DNA from: Zasmidium citrigriseum
Lineage: Eukaryota > Ascomycota > Dothideomycetes > Mycosphaerellales > Mycosphaerellaceae
Reading direction: 5' to 3'
Length of the DNA stretch: 64,000 nt
Assembly (NCBI GenBank): GCA_002786025.1
Contig: NHNW01000006.1
Location: forward strand, 1,107,639 to 1,171,638
Shown here: positions 42,711 through 52,886 of the stretch, piece after piece
How the letters are laid out: each line of letters opens with the position of its first letter
How positions within the stretch are numbered: position 1 is the first letter of the stretch
Made by a program: the position numbers and the translations under genes
The notes under the pieces: model-generated
Seen by the model: only the letters and a program-made list of their open reading frames with translations
What the model was told of the DNA's origin: nothing
Database searches by the model: none

Positions 42711-45410
42711 ATGGCTGACGAACAGGCATCCGTCTCCATGGAGCATGGCGACGGTATTGAAGTGGTTGAAATCATGGACGACAATCAAGATGCCGGAATT
42801 CCAGGTTACAAAGAAAACGACGAACCCCTACCAAAGGCAGCAGCGTGGCACAAGGACTTCCCGATTGTCCGGGAGAAGATCACTGACGTGGTCAACGGAC
42901 TCATCACTGTCATCCCGGAAGAGTTGCGCCAGACGCCTCTCTTCAAGCACCTCATCGAGAACGCCGAACTCCATTCAAAAGGCTTTCCCACCGGCTCTAA
43001 GCAATGCATCAACATCGTCGGCTCTTCAGGCTCTGGCAAAAGCTCCTTGATCAATAGTCTGCTTGGTCTTGTGGATCTCGCCAAGTCAGGAGCTGCGTCT
43101 CAGGCCTGTACGCATGTGCCTACATCGTACCAGAGCAACTTCTCGGGCCAGACGAAGCCGTTCGCTGCTCAAATTGAGTTCTTCAGCGTCGACAAGATCA
43201 GAGGTATGATGGAAGGCATGGTGACAGACTACTATTCCTGGACACAGGCAGACAATTCCCTCTCCAAGGAGGAGAAAGATGAGCTGAGGACCGCGGCACA
43301 AACAGCACTCGATGCCTTCTATGCGCTGTTCCGCGAGAAGAAGGAATGGAAGTCACAGCAGACGAGAAAGGCGTCAAAGCAAGCGGGAGAGTCATATCTC
43401 AAGCGCTTGGGCGCTCAGCAGTCTGTGGTCATTGACCAATTTGTCACGTGGTCCTTGGAGCTTATTGGCAACGCGGACCTACATGCCACATTCGAAGAGT
43501 TTGACGAGCAGGAGACAATGACGAGTTTTCTGGGACCCTTCTCGTTCGCGACACTAAGCGGTAGCAAAGCATCTCTGTGGCCGCTGGTCAAGAACATCAC
43601 GCTGGGTTTGCGTGGCATTCGCATCCTCGACTACACCACGCTCACCGACTGGCCCGGATCTGACGACACCAACAAAATCCGGGCTTCCGCCTCTGCAGAG
43701 CGCATCTACGACTGTGACGAGATCTGGATCGTGTCGCGTGTTGACCGCATAGCCAGCGACCCGATCGTTAAGACGAACTTGGACAGATACAGCGATGATG
43801 TCCCTTGCACGGTCATCTGCACATGCATCGAGACGAACCTCAACGAGGGCCTGGCCAAAGACATAAAGGAACATGGCCATCAGATGGGAGACTACGAGAC
43901 TGCCCTACACCAGGAGAAGATGCTGGAGCAAGATGTTGAGAAGTATGAGAGAGAGATTGCTGAGCTTCGGCAAGCAGAGACTGGGAACATCGTGCGGCAA
44001 GGCAACAAGCGCCTCAGACTGAACGAGGAGGCCCGTTCCCAGTGGTTGGCAAAGATACCTGGCCGGGTGCTGCAGAGAGAGCGTGTCCAGGAAGACTTTC
44101 GTGCCGCTAAGCGCAAGCGCCGGCAGTGCTTGGTCGACATTCGCAAACACTACATCGCAGGGCTGATACACAAATTGGTCTTCGCTGAGCGACAAAGTGG
44201 TCGCTTCAGACTCTTCTGCGTCTCCAACGAAGACTACAAGCAGCAGAAGAGCGGCAAACCTGACGATACCAGCCTCCCGATCGAGACAACTGGCATTCCC
44301 AGCGTCCGTCGGTACATCTGTGAGGCAGCAGCGGACCGCATCGTCGAAGATGTCAAGGGTTACATCAACACCGAGATCAACGTTCTGCTGACTGGGGCTG
44401 CCGGAATTGCTAGTCGGGACGGCCTCGAGGGCAACAAGAAGCCGCTCCAGATGATCAACGACAAGCGAGGCCATCTTTCGACGATAATCAACCAGTATCT
44501 TGCCTCGATCAACTCAGTCGCAAGCTCCCGATTGGTGATGCCACTCCTGGAGAAGCAAGGTGATTTTGCGCGGAGTGCAAAGGGTGTCCTGGAAGAGAAG
44601 AAGAAGTGGAACGCATCTTCAATTCGAGCGTTCATGAACCGTGAGGGCTGCCACGCGACCCGCAAGGTCGAGCAGGAGTCTTGGAACGAGCAGTTCATGG
44701 CGGCACTGGTTCTGGACTTGCTCGGCTCGAATAAGAACGACGGACGTTGGGCATATTTCGAGAAGGCAGAGAAGGCCGTCTTCGAGAACTTGCAAGCTCG
44801 CTTGGCCAGTAAGTGCGAGGAGATCTCCACGGTTCTACATGGAGCCTCGGCCGAGACGGAAGGTCGTGAGCTGCGCGACTTCATCGACGCCCAGGTCGTC
44901 AGCATCAAGGGTATTTGTGATCAGTCCAACGGCACTTTCTTCCGATCTCTCCGAGACATCAAGTACGAGTCTTCGCAGGCGGATGGCGACTCTCCAGATT
45001 TGTACTTCAACGTCGCCATGAGGAAGGCATACCAGGCATGCTCAAACGAGAAAGGCAATGGTTGCACGAAGCGCATGATGTCTATCCTCGAGCGCCATCT
45101 CACCCTTAAAGGCGACGACTCCCCATTCGCAATGCACAACAGCGCCATGAAGTCGGACATCGGCTACCAGGCACAGAGGCATCTTGAGATCTTGCTCGGC
45201 CAGGTTCAAAACGTCTTCGACGACATCTACAAGTGGCTCGAGGCCATGTTCCAGGACAAGCAGAAGAACTGGTACAACTTCTTTCGGACGGACAAGGAGG
45301 CGCTCGTAGTTGCCAAGCTCAAGGCATATGTCCAGGAAGCTAAGGGAACGGTTGAGACTGTCAAAGCTTTCATCGCGGCTCTCGAGGAGGAGTGCAAGGC
45401 CAAGGAGTGA
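42711..45410 (+). CDS. Large P-loop GTPase, dynamin-like/SLIP-GC type
   Basis: Intronless 899-aa protein; ATG 42711 (CCATGG context) is the first in the frame. A P-loop NIVGSSGSGKSSLINSLLGL starts near residue 101. A G3-like DYTTLTDWPGSDDTN lies near residues 308-322, and VSRVDRIASD stands where the G4 [N/T]KxD motif is expected. A long helical middle (residues about 400-480) is rich in Glu/Arg. The C-terminal half (RHLEILLGQVQNVFDDIYKW) is helical. This matches the fungal group annotated as nuclear GTPase SLIP-GC-like. Members are thought to bind GTP and remodel or scaffold; the exact function is unknown. The degenerate G4 is the main oddity. Confidence 0.75.
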   Translation: MADEQASVSMEHGDGIEVVEIMDDNQDAGIPGYKENDEPLPKAAAWHKDFPIVREKITDVVNGLITVIPEELRQTPLFKHLIENAELHSKGFPTGSKQCINIVGSSGSGKSSLINSLLGLVDLAKSGAASQACTHVPTSYQSNFSGQTKPFAAQIEFFSVDKIRGMMEGMVTDYYSWTQADNSLSKEEKDELRTAAQTALDAFYALFREKKEWKSQQTRKASKQAGESYLKRLGAQQSVVIDQFVTWSLELIGNADLHATFEEFDEQETMTSFLGPFSFATLSGSKASLWPLVKNITLGLRGIRILDYTTLTDWPGSDDTNKIRASASAERIYDCDEIWIVSRVDRIASDPIVKTNLDRYSDDVPCTVICTCIETNLNEGLAKDIKEHGHQMGDYETALHQEKMLEQDVEKYEREIAELRQAETGNIVRQGNKRLRLNEEARSQWLAKIPGRVLQRERVQEDFRAAKRKRRQCLVDIRKHYIAGLIHKLVFAERQSGRFRLFCVSNEDYKQQKSGKPDDTSLPIETTGIPSVRRYICEAAADRIVEDVKGYINTEINVLLTGAAGIASRDGLEGNKKPLQMINDKRGHLSTIINQYLASINSVASSRLVMPLLEKQGDFARSAKGVLEEKKKWNASSIRAFMNREGCHATRKVEQESWNEQFMAALVLDLLGSNKNDGRWAYFEKAEKAVFENLQARLASKCEEISTVLHGASAETEGRELRDFIDAQVVSIKGICDQSNGTFFRSLRDIKYESSQADGDSPDLYFNVAMRKAYQACSNEKGNGCTKRMMSILERHLTLKGDDSPFAMHNSAMKSDIGYQAQRHLEILLGQVQNVFDDIYKWLEAMFQDKQKNWYNFFRTDKEALVVAKLKAYVQEAKGTVETVKAFIAALEEECKAKE

Positions 45411-46280
45411 CCGAAGAGCTTCTATGGCTTCTCAGAGACCGTCGAGTGCTACACTGCGAGAGTCAAGAGCCAGGATGCACCCCTGCTTGATATGTTGCAT
45501 TGTTATTCCTCATTTGTCTCGGTCAGAAAGAGAGCGAGGCTTCGAGGAGCTGGAGCCTTCGAAGAGCTGGGGCCTTCATTCTAGGCTATTCTCTCAACAT
45601 CAAATTATCAATATAAAACAGCATGTCGTATACCCCCACCTGATTATACCCAAGTTGTGTTAAGAGAGGCAGTCGACGATCACGTGGCATTCACCTCGCT
45701 TGGAAGCCGTCGCGCACGTCCCTGTTTCTTCGCTCCTCCTCTGACATCACCCCATCCACCATCGTCAAGTCCCACACATCCTCCTCTCCCAATCCCCCCA
45801 AAACACCTCAAGCTTGCGCGTTCCTTCAGATAAACGAGCTCTCCAGCTGAAGATCGTCGGCCCGTCCGATCATGCCATCGCCTCCTCGCCACTAAACGAC
45901 TCGCGACCAACCGCATCCAGCTCGAAGCTCCCTGCGCCTGCGTTCCAGAAGCTCTCGATGCAGGTTTTCCAGCTCAAACAGCAACCACCCGTTCCTCATG
46001 ACGAGCTTGGGCGCGAGATCGTGCGCACGTGGCTGTTTTCTGAGGGACGATGGTCTCTTTGAGCGGGAAAGCAGGTGTGAGGGAGTGACGCCATTTGGGT
46101 AGCTCTCGACCGGTTGCCAGCTGGGAAGTTGGCAGAGGTGCGAATCCAAATAGATTGGACGGACGGACTGCGGTTGGTATAAATGAGTAGGTGCCAGGTT
46201 TGACTTTCTATTTTCCTTTCCTGTTTATCTTTTCATCTGAACGCCAAGTATCCGCATTATCGTCGAAGAAGCAAACCAAG
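45411..46280. other. Intergenic, no gene seen
   Basis: 3' region of the GTPase and promoter of the Ddr48-like gene, with a GGTATAAATG TATA box near 46,176 about 100 nt before its ATG. The 45,720-45,800 part is strongly C-rich on the plus strand and 46,000-46,100 G-rich. Confidence 0.4.
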
Positions 46281-47377
46281 ATGTCGTACGACCGTGACCA
46301 ATCCGATTCTTACGGTATGCATGAATCTTCAACAAGACAAGGTCTTGTATACCCCTTATCTGACAGTCTACAGGCAGTGGCCGTGACAACTTTGATAGCA
46401 GCAACCGAGCTGGTGGCTATGGAGACGTGTGTCGATTTCCCGTCCCTCATTGGCTGAGAACATATCCTTATCTATCAGCAGGACTCTGGCCGTCTTGGCG
46501 ACGGTATGAGCGGCGGCAATCTCGATCGTGATCGAGACAACTTCTCATCGGGAGGACGAGACACCCTGGACAGTGGCATCTCTGGTGGCCGTGGCAACGA
46601 TTCATATGGAGGAAACGACAATAGCTATGGAAGCTCACGCACCGATGATTCTTCCTTTGGTGGAGGCAACTCGGGCCGCCGAGACAACGATAACTTTGGC
46701 TCGAACACGGACAGCTATAGCAGCTCGGGAGCAGGAGGTTTAGGATCTTCCAGGAACGATGACAGCTATGGCTCGACCGGTGGATCTGGATTTGGTTCTT
46801 CGAGAGCTGATGACAACTTCGGCTCGAGCACCACTGGCATGAGTTCTTCGCGCAAGGATAATGATAACAGCTTTGGTGGAGGATCTACGTCTGGCTACGG
46901 TGGCTCATCAGGCCGTGATGACTATGGCGTAAGTTCGCATCATTTTTGGTTGCTTTTGAGAGCATACATATCTATGCTCTCGAATGCCTCACCACTTGAC
47001 TTCCTCTTGCTAACTTGATCCCAGAGTGGCAGATCCAACGACGACAGTATGTCTCATCCACTCTCGGGCACCGCAAGCGGCCCTGGTGACATAGCCTTCC
47101 CACAACACATTGATATACAAATGCTGACCCCCATTAAGGTTACGGCAACAAGACGTCTTCGCAGTATGACAACGACAACAAGAAAGACTCCACCATGGGC
47201 AAGCTCATGGAGAAGGCTGGAGGCATGATGAACAATGAAAAGATGGCTGAGAAAGGTCGCGAGAAGCGTGAGGCTGCCGGTGGATATGGCGGTAGCGATT
47301 CGTATGGCTCTGGTGGCGATTCTTATGCCGGTTCCTCAGGAAACTATGGAGATTCAGACCGCCGCGACAACTACTAG
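46281..47377 (+). CDS. Gly/Ser/Asp/Tyr-rich low-complexity protein, Ddr48-like
   Basis: Five exons (46281-46314, 46374-46426, 46482-46928, 47025-47046, 47139-47377) join in frame to 264 aa. The sequence is built of imperfect repeats of the type SYGSSRxDDSFGGGxSGRxD, rich in Gly, Ser, Asp, Asn and Tyr. The last exon has a charged, helix-prone segment (MGKLMEKAGGMMNNEKMAEK) before a Gly/Tyr-rich tail. Composition and repeats resemble yeast Ddr48 and related stress-induced hydrophilic proteins; a prion-like or phase-separating behaviour is plausible from composition only. No signal peptide or membrane segment. Two tiny exons (53 and 22 nt) could easily be missed by annotation. Confidence 0.75.
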
Positions 47378-47645
47378 GAGAGAAGGAAAGGAACTGTAAC
47401 GTATTGATGTTCACGTTGACAGGATCGAACGAACTACTTCAGTCTCTGTCCTGAATTTCTACCTTCTGGAACGAACTTTTTGCTACGATCTCAGAAATGC
47501 TAGGTAACTTTCATCGGCTCATCATACCACTGGTTGGCAGTGCTCGTTCAAATGTCACCGAGATGGCTACGCATTACCGTCAAGGCCTGTCCCACTCGGG
47601 ACCGCCTTCGACAGAAGCTACTATAGTTTCCGTGTGGTGGCTTAG

Positions 47646-48356
47646 ATGTATCTGGAGACCACCGAATATCTTGTCTACGACATCTACTGCATAATGAAAG
47701 ACATTGTCGACAGCGATGGCAATAGGCTTCCAGGAGACGGACCATTTCAAGACTGCCCGGCGCAGGACATCCTCATGATTATTACGAAGGAGATTTGCTT
47801 GCTTGCAATCGAAAACGCGAATCGACATACGATATACTAGACCAAAGTTGTGGATGCTTGGTTCAATGCCGCGTTTGGTGGCTTGGCTATGAAGGGCGCA
47901 TATCAAGATCATCTCGAGTTCATGGGCCGCTATGCCTCGTCAGAGAGGCTTCAACAGAACCTGGACATCATGCTCGACGTACACAAAGCCGCTGGTGCCA
48001 GGATCGGCGTTGTGTTCATGAGATGTTTGATCAATCGACGCAAGCAAAGCAAGCCCGCCGTAGACGGCTCTCACAACGATAGCTATCAACTTCTCGGCAA
48101 GGGGACGTTGGTGGCAATGTTTCCCGGTCTGACAAGGTATATTTTCTGCCATCGTAAAGCTCTTCGCAGCCACGGACTCATGCGTGCGCTAGATCTCGAA
48201 CACGCCGTCAGCCACTCCGCCACCACCGGAATTCGAGGAGCGTAGAAGGACATTCTCAACCAGTGGTTGCGTGAGAAACTTGACGAGGAGTCCGCTCGGA
48301 AGTACGCTAAAGATCCCATGGCCGCTGTTCGGAATGTGCTCGACAAGTCGAGGTAA
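47646..48356 (+). pseudogene. Possible broken gene with in-frame TAG codons
   Basis: A single frame reads protein-like sequence (YLETTEYLVYDIYCIMKDIV, WFNAAFGGLAMKGAYQDHLE, LQQNLDIMLDVHKAAGARIG, WLREKLDEESARKYAKDPMA). It is interrupted by TAG at 47,838 and at 48,243, and no intron removes either stop. Both stops could derive from CAG. No family recognised; it may instead be a chance frame. Confidence 0.35.
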
Positions 48357-48949
48357 AGGTAGGTTGAGGTTGAGAGTAAAGCCAGGAATGAAGGGAAAGA
48401 TGCCGCGAAGTGAGCTGAACCGTAGAGATAATGAAGTCAGAAATGAAGTTAGACTATGCCTAAAGTAAAGATTAATCGAGCTCGATGTGAAGGTAGGAAT
48501 GAAGTCAAAGGTCCTGTTAAAGTGAGCTAATGTAGACGGATCTGGCTTCAGAAGTGAACTTCTGTAGATACAAAAGTGATGGGGGCTGGGTTCTTGCCCT
48601 TGCCATTGTTGGCAGTGTTGTTGATGTTGGTAGACATGTTGATGGAGTTTTGTTTGGGTATTGGTGGTAGTGTGGGTCGCAGGGGTTTTGTAGAAAAGAG
48701 GGTGGAAAGGGATATTGAATAGCCGCGATCCAACTTTCACGCTAAGCATGTGATATGCGAACTGAAGCTGAAGACTCACTTTGGCCTTAGTTGGGACGTA
48801 TAGTGATAGTGGACGTAAAGAATTGCTTATGTTACTTACTTCCAACACGCACATTTTCCTAAGCGAAGTAAACTCAATACAGACAGATCTGACTCCAGAA
48901 GAAAGTCACCTGTTACAGAAGTAAGGTCGACCAATCCTTTGGTTGAACA
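48357..48949. repeat. Purine-rich stretch with degenerate short repeats
   Basis: Imperfect repeats of AGGAATGAAG/AGAAATGAAG type recur between about 48,385 and 48,510. Two copies of a GATCTGRCTYCAGAAG-like unit occur at about 48,538 and 48,886. No gene is supported in this stretch. Confidence 0.4.
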
Positions 48950-49853
48950 TCAAGCCTTTGGCTTCAAGACCTCCTTCCGAATCTCATCCTCCAATCCCGC
49001 CACCTTCTGGTCGATAATTTCCCTATAGAACTGAACAGTGCGCTCATGTCCCTCATAAGACTGGACCAGGCTGAACTCCGACAATCCTCGAACTTGCTTA
49101 AGATCCTCCATCATCTTCTCCCATTCCTCGAGATGGGCTCGGCGGTCTTCCCCAAAATTCAAGTCCCTCATACCCTCATACTCAATCTGGCTGCACTGAA
49201 CGACAACGCTACGGAGTTTCTTGCAGTCGTTGATCGCCGAGGCCACGAGCACGGGAGATGCTTTTCCGATGTTGATTGAGCGCTCGCGGACGTAGCCGAA
49301 GTTCTGCATTACGGGCGGTACGTCGTCGGGGAGCGGGATGTGGTAGTCGAAGGTGATGGACTCGATGTGCGCCTTCGCGATGGTCGGCTTGAGGAACTGC
49401 ACGACTTCGCGGGTGTCTCCCAGGTGGAAGGTGTTCTTGCGCAGGTAGATCGGGTAGGCCTCGAGGAACCAGTTGTTGGAGATGAGGAATGGACAGACAC
49501 CCTCTTGGTTGAAGACGGACATTTTCTGAGTTGTGTTAGCGGCGGGNNNNNNNNNNNNNNNNNNNNNNNNNNNNNNNNNNNNNNNNNNNNNNNNNNNNNN
49601 NNNNNNNNNNNNNNNNNNNNNNNNNNNNNNNNNNNNNNNNNNNNNNNNNNNNNNNNNNNNNNNNNCCACGAGCCACAATTTTGCGAATATGGCGCCGCCG
49701 AGACACGAGCTTGACGGGGGCCGCCGAGACGTACGCGAGCTCGTAGATCTCGTCGCGCATCTCTCGAGGAAGACGGAAGAAATGGCAGGTGCCATCGGCT
49801 GATGGGATGGCTGGGTCGGACATTGCTTGGGCGGGAATGGTTGGGTCGGACAT
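48950..49853 (-). CDS. 2EXR-like protein interrupted by assembly gap
   Basis: The N-terminal part (49853-49666) starts at ATG 49853 and shows FFRLPREMRDEIYELAYVSA, the 2EXR signature. The C-terminal part (49546-48950) continues FLISNNWFLEAYPIYLRKNT and ends at TAG 48950. Between them lie 119 N (49547-49665). The two parts are in different frames, so either the gap length is wrong or an intron lies in the gap. A distant relative of the tandem trio at 21-27 kb. Function unknown. Confidence 0.65.
49547..49665. other. Assembly gap (119 N)
   Basis: Run of 119 undetermined bases inside the 2EXR-like gene. Confidence 0.99.
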
Positions 49854-50134
49854 TGCGGTTGTCGACTCGTGGGATGAGCGTAGGCAGAGTGGTCGAGAAT
49901 TGGCAAGCTGTGTGGGCGGGTCGCGGATTTTTGAATCCAGGCCAAGCGCGCAAATGACGTAATTAACCGACCAGGCAAGTGAATGTTCAAGCCGACGGAA
50001 TCCCCAAAGCGCTCTTCAGGTTCGATCCCTTTTGGCAGCGTCTTTGCTCCTCGATCGCAGATGGAAAAATGGGGATGAGATCTCGTACTCTTCTTGAACT
50101 GCCCTGATGTGCATTCTTTACACCAATATCCGTT

Positions 50135-50893
50135 CTACCGCACGTACTTATCCATAAACCGCCGGTGGAAGTCACTCCTTAGCAAATCATTCACGAATCG
50201 CTTCTCCTTTCCTCTCTCCTCCGTGCCCCTCGCCTGATTCTTGAACACCACATCATCATCCCACCGCCGCTTGACCCCAAAGTCATCCTTCTTGGGGTTC
50301 AGTAGCGGATTACCCAATGCGATGTCCTTCTCCCGTTGCTCCTCGTCCTTTTTGGCCTGCTCCGCCGCCGCTTTCGCCGCCGCCTCTGCACGCTCTGCTT
50401 TGATCTTGGCGAGCTCGCGCATCAGCTCTGCCGACTCGTCTTCCTCATCGTCTTCGCTTTCTGATTCTGAGGAGTCGGAGGAATCTGAATCTGCATCGAT
50501 GTCCTTCGTCTCTTCCAGTACCCGCCGCTTCTTCGCCTCATAGTCCTCTTCCAGTTCGCCATCCGCGTCTTGGCCTCCCGCATCATCCAACTTCCGCTTT
50601 ACGCCGCCACTCGCGCCCTCGCCTTCCTCAATCTGCAGCGGCTCCCGTGTCTCGGGCTCGTCTTCATCCTCGTCTGCGATCTCGCGGCCCTCCTTCTTGG
50701 CGTAGTACTTCGACTCTTTCCTCAGCAGCTCGGCTTTCAGATCGCGCTTCGCCTGCTCTGATGGCGCGCCTTGGGTGGCTTGTCGGAACTTGAGAGTCTT
50801 GTGTGCGGGCAGCAGACGCTGGTGGTAGGCTTCGCCACGGGCGGCTTCTTTGCCTCGCGCTGGGTCGAAGGTCGGTCTGTGGGCGGTCGTCAT
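50135..50893 (-). CDS. cwc15: Pre-mRNA-splicing factor Cwc15 (Cwf15 family)
   Basis: Intronless 252-aa protein. It starts with the family signature MTTAHRPTFDPARGKEA, continues with an acidic/Ser-rich middle (DIDADSDSSDSSESESEDDE) and an Ala/Lys/Glu helix (ELMRELAKIKAERAEAAAKA), and ends with the conserved GNPLLNP...FGVKRRWDDDVVFKNQAR and FVNDLLRSDFHRRFMDKYVR. Cwc15 is a small subunit of the Prp19-associated (NTC-related) complex in the active spliceosome. Length is normal. It is divergent from RRP45 with 180 bp between starts. Confidence 0.95.
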   Translation of the reverse strand: MTTAHRPTFDPARGKEAARGEAYHQRLLPAHKTLKFRQATQGAPSEQAKRDLKAELLRKESKYYAKKEGREIADEDEDEPETREPLQIEEGEGASGGVKRKLDDAGGQDADGELEEDYEAKKRRVLEETKDIDADSDSSDSSESESEDDEEDESAELMRELAKIKAERAEAAAKAAAEQAKKDEEQREKDIALGNPLLNPKKDDFGVKRRWDDDVVFKNQARGTEERGKEKRFVNDLLRSDFHRRFMDKYVR

Positions 50894-51072
50894 TTTGGTG
50901 AGATATTGTGGTGTTGTGGTGTGGAGTGGTGGGAGACCGTCGAGAAGTGAGGTCGCGTCAAAATTTAGTTAAGAAGCGGGAGCAGCCGGCGCGAACTTCA
51001 CATGCCAAAGTTCAAACCAACGACACTTCTTCCTCGCACCACCAACGACCACAACATGCGGTGACGAGCACA

Positions 51073-52014
51073 ATGCCACGCGAAGCCGAACCGTCGAACA
51101 ACGAGCGCGAGTTCGTCCTCTCCGCCCTCCGCGAAAATGTCCGTCTCGATGGCCGCGCCTTCGACCAGTTCCGCGATGTAGATCTGGCATTTGGAGAAGA
51201 GTATGGCGTCGCTGATGTGCGCATGGGCAAGACGAGGGTCATGGTGAAGATATCCGCCGAGGTAGTCACTCCATATGCGGACAGAAAGTTCGACGGCGTC
51301 TTCACGATCTCCACCGAATTGAGTCCCATCGCAAGTCCTTCGTTCGAAGTGGGGAGGTAGGACATTGTTCGTTGAAGCAAGAGACGGGGATGGACTGACT
51401 GATATCATAGACAAGACCAGACTGAGGTCCTGCTCTCGCGCCTCCTTGAAAAGACTATCCGCCGCTCAGGTGCTTTGGACACCGAGAGCTTATGCATCAT
51501 TGCTGGCCAGAAATGCTTTCACATTAGAGCAGACATCCACGTTCTGGACTACGATGGGAACATAGTAGACGCTAGCTGTGCTGCACTCGTAGCGGCTCTC
51601 ATGCACTTCCGGCGGCCAGACGTGGAGGTCCGTGGGGAGGAGGTCACTGTGTTTGATATCAGGGAGAGGGAGCCAATCAAGCTGCAAATGCAGCACCAGC
51701 CATTCTGCATTACCACGAGCTACGTCGATGGAGGAGCGATCATGCTGCATGATGCTACGCTACTTGAGGAGCAGTGTCGAGAGGGCGAGATCATCATTTC
51801 CATCAATCGCTTTGGTGAGGTATGCCAGATCTCGAAGTATGGCGGACCACCAGTAGACGGGCTCAGCATCTTGACCTGTACCAACATGGCGCTGGAGAAG
51901 GCTAAGATGCTGGACAAGCTGGTCAAAGCGAAGCTTGAGGAGGATGAAAAGAAGAGAGACAAGGGAGGGCTGATGGCGGAGTTGAGGGCAGACAATGAGC
52001 GAGAACAGGGATGA
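51073..52014 (+). CDS. RRP45: Exosome complex component Rrp45 (RNase PH-like)
   Basis: Two exons (51073-51356, 51411-52014; 54-nt intron) give 295 aa. The RNase PH fold is clear: LRENVRLDGRAFDQFRDVDL, VRMGKTRVMVKISAEVVTPY, then LLEKTIRRSGALDTESLCII AGQKCF, DIHVLDYDGNIVDASCAALV and a second PH-like half ending HDATLLEEQCREGEIIISIN. Rrp45 is one of six catalytically inactive ring subunits of the nuclear and cytoplasmic RNA exosome. Length fits the fungal family (about 300 aa). The start is the only ATG before the conserved REFVLSALRENVRLDGR. Confidence 0.95.
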
Positions 52015-52886
52015 AGATGAGAGAGTGCCGTGAAGATGAACTCTAATGAGAACGTGCCGTATACATAAGGAGGGCCCTGGGCGATACCGACGATATGGAC
52101 GGCGTGCACCAGCAACCGCTCTCCGCGACTGAACGAAGGCCGCTCGTCTCGCCGAACACCAAATACCTTGGACTGGCCCGACGAGAAAGTGAGTACGTTC
52201 TCACTGAGGAGGTAGACCCTTAAGACCAGCTCTCACATGCTATCGCAGCCGCTTCGGGCCGGCGCCTGGCGCTCTATAAGATGGCTCTTCTTCGTTCCGT
52301 TTCTTCTTCCCCTCAACACCACCAAACCACCACCAACTTCCAACTTCCACCTCTACCAACCTCAAGACAGTCCATACCCAAGGCATATCAAGCTGTCACA
52401 ACTCTTCGGGTCGTCCCTCCGCTCTCACTTCACAAGCGGCGACTGGAAACGACCAAACCGTCGTGCCATCTCGAAGGCACCTTGACACCCACGCATTGAC
52501 AATCACTCCCAGACCACGACCACGACCTCCAGTTCTTGAAGTGAACCAAAGGGCGAGAGATTCACAACTGAAGTTCATCTTCAAAATCATACACCCAGTG
52601 GACATTCAGCAACTGCCTCCTCGTCTGGTCTTGACCCTGTCCCGCTCAACACCTTCCCAACACCTTGGATCGACCTGACTTCGGCATCAGACAACCGACA
52701 ACACATGCTCAAAGACATGGACGCCAAGACTGCGATTGCTCCAGTGACCTCAGCTTCTCACATGTAAACGGCGCCTGAAGCATCAGTATAACAGGAGACA
52801 TTGGCCGACGTCTCCACCTTCACCTTCACACACACCTCCAACCTCCGACTTCTAACAACATACCAAACTTCTCCAAGCCGCTGGCA
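52015..52886. promoter_or_regulatory. Promoter and long CT-rich leader of the coiled-coil gene
   Basis: A CTATAAGA TATA-like box near 52,274 is followed by about 600 bp of C/T/A-rich sequence (ACCACCAAACCACCACCAAC-like), typical of a fungal 5' leader. Several upstream ATGs occur (e.g. 52,281, 52,704), so the leader either contains an intron or uORFs. Confidence 0.4.

Noticed and set aside
50018..50034. GGTTCGATCCC-like B box suggesting a tRNA
   Set aside because: No A box, acceptor stem or anticodon arm can be folded upstream; it lies in a promoter region.
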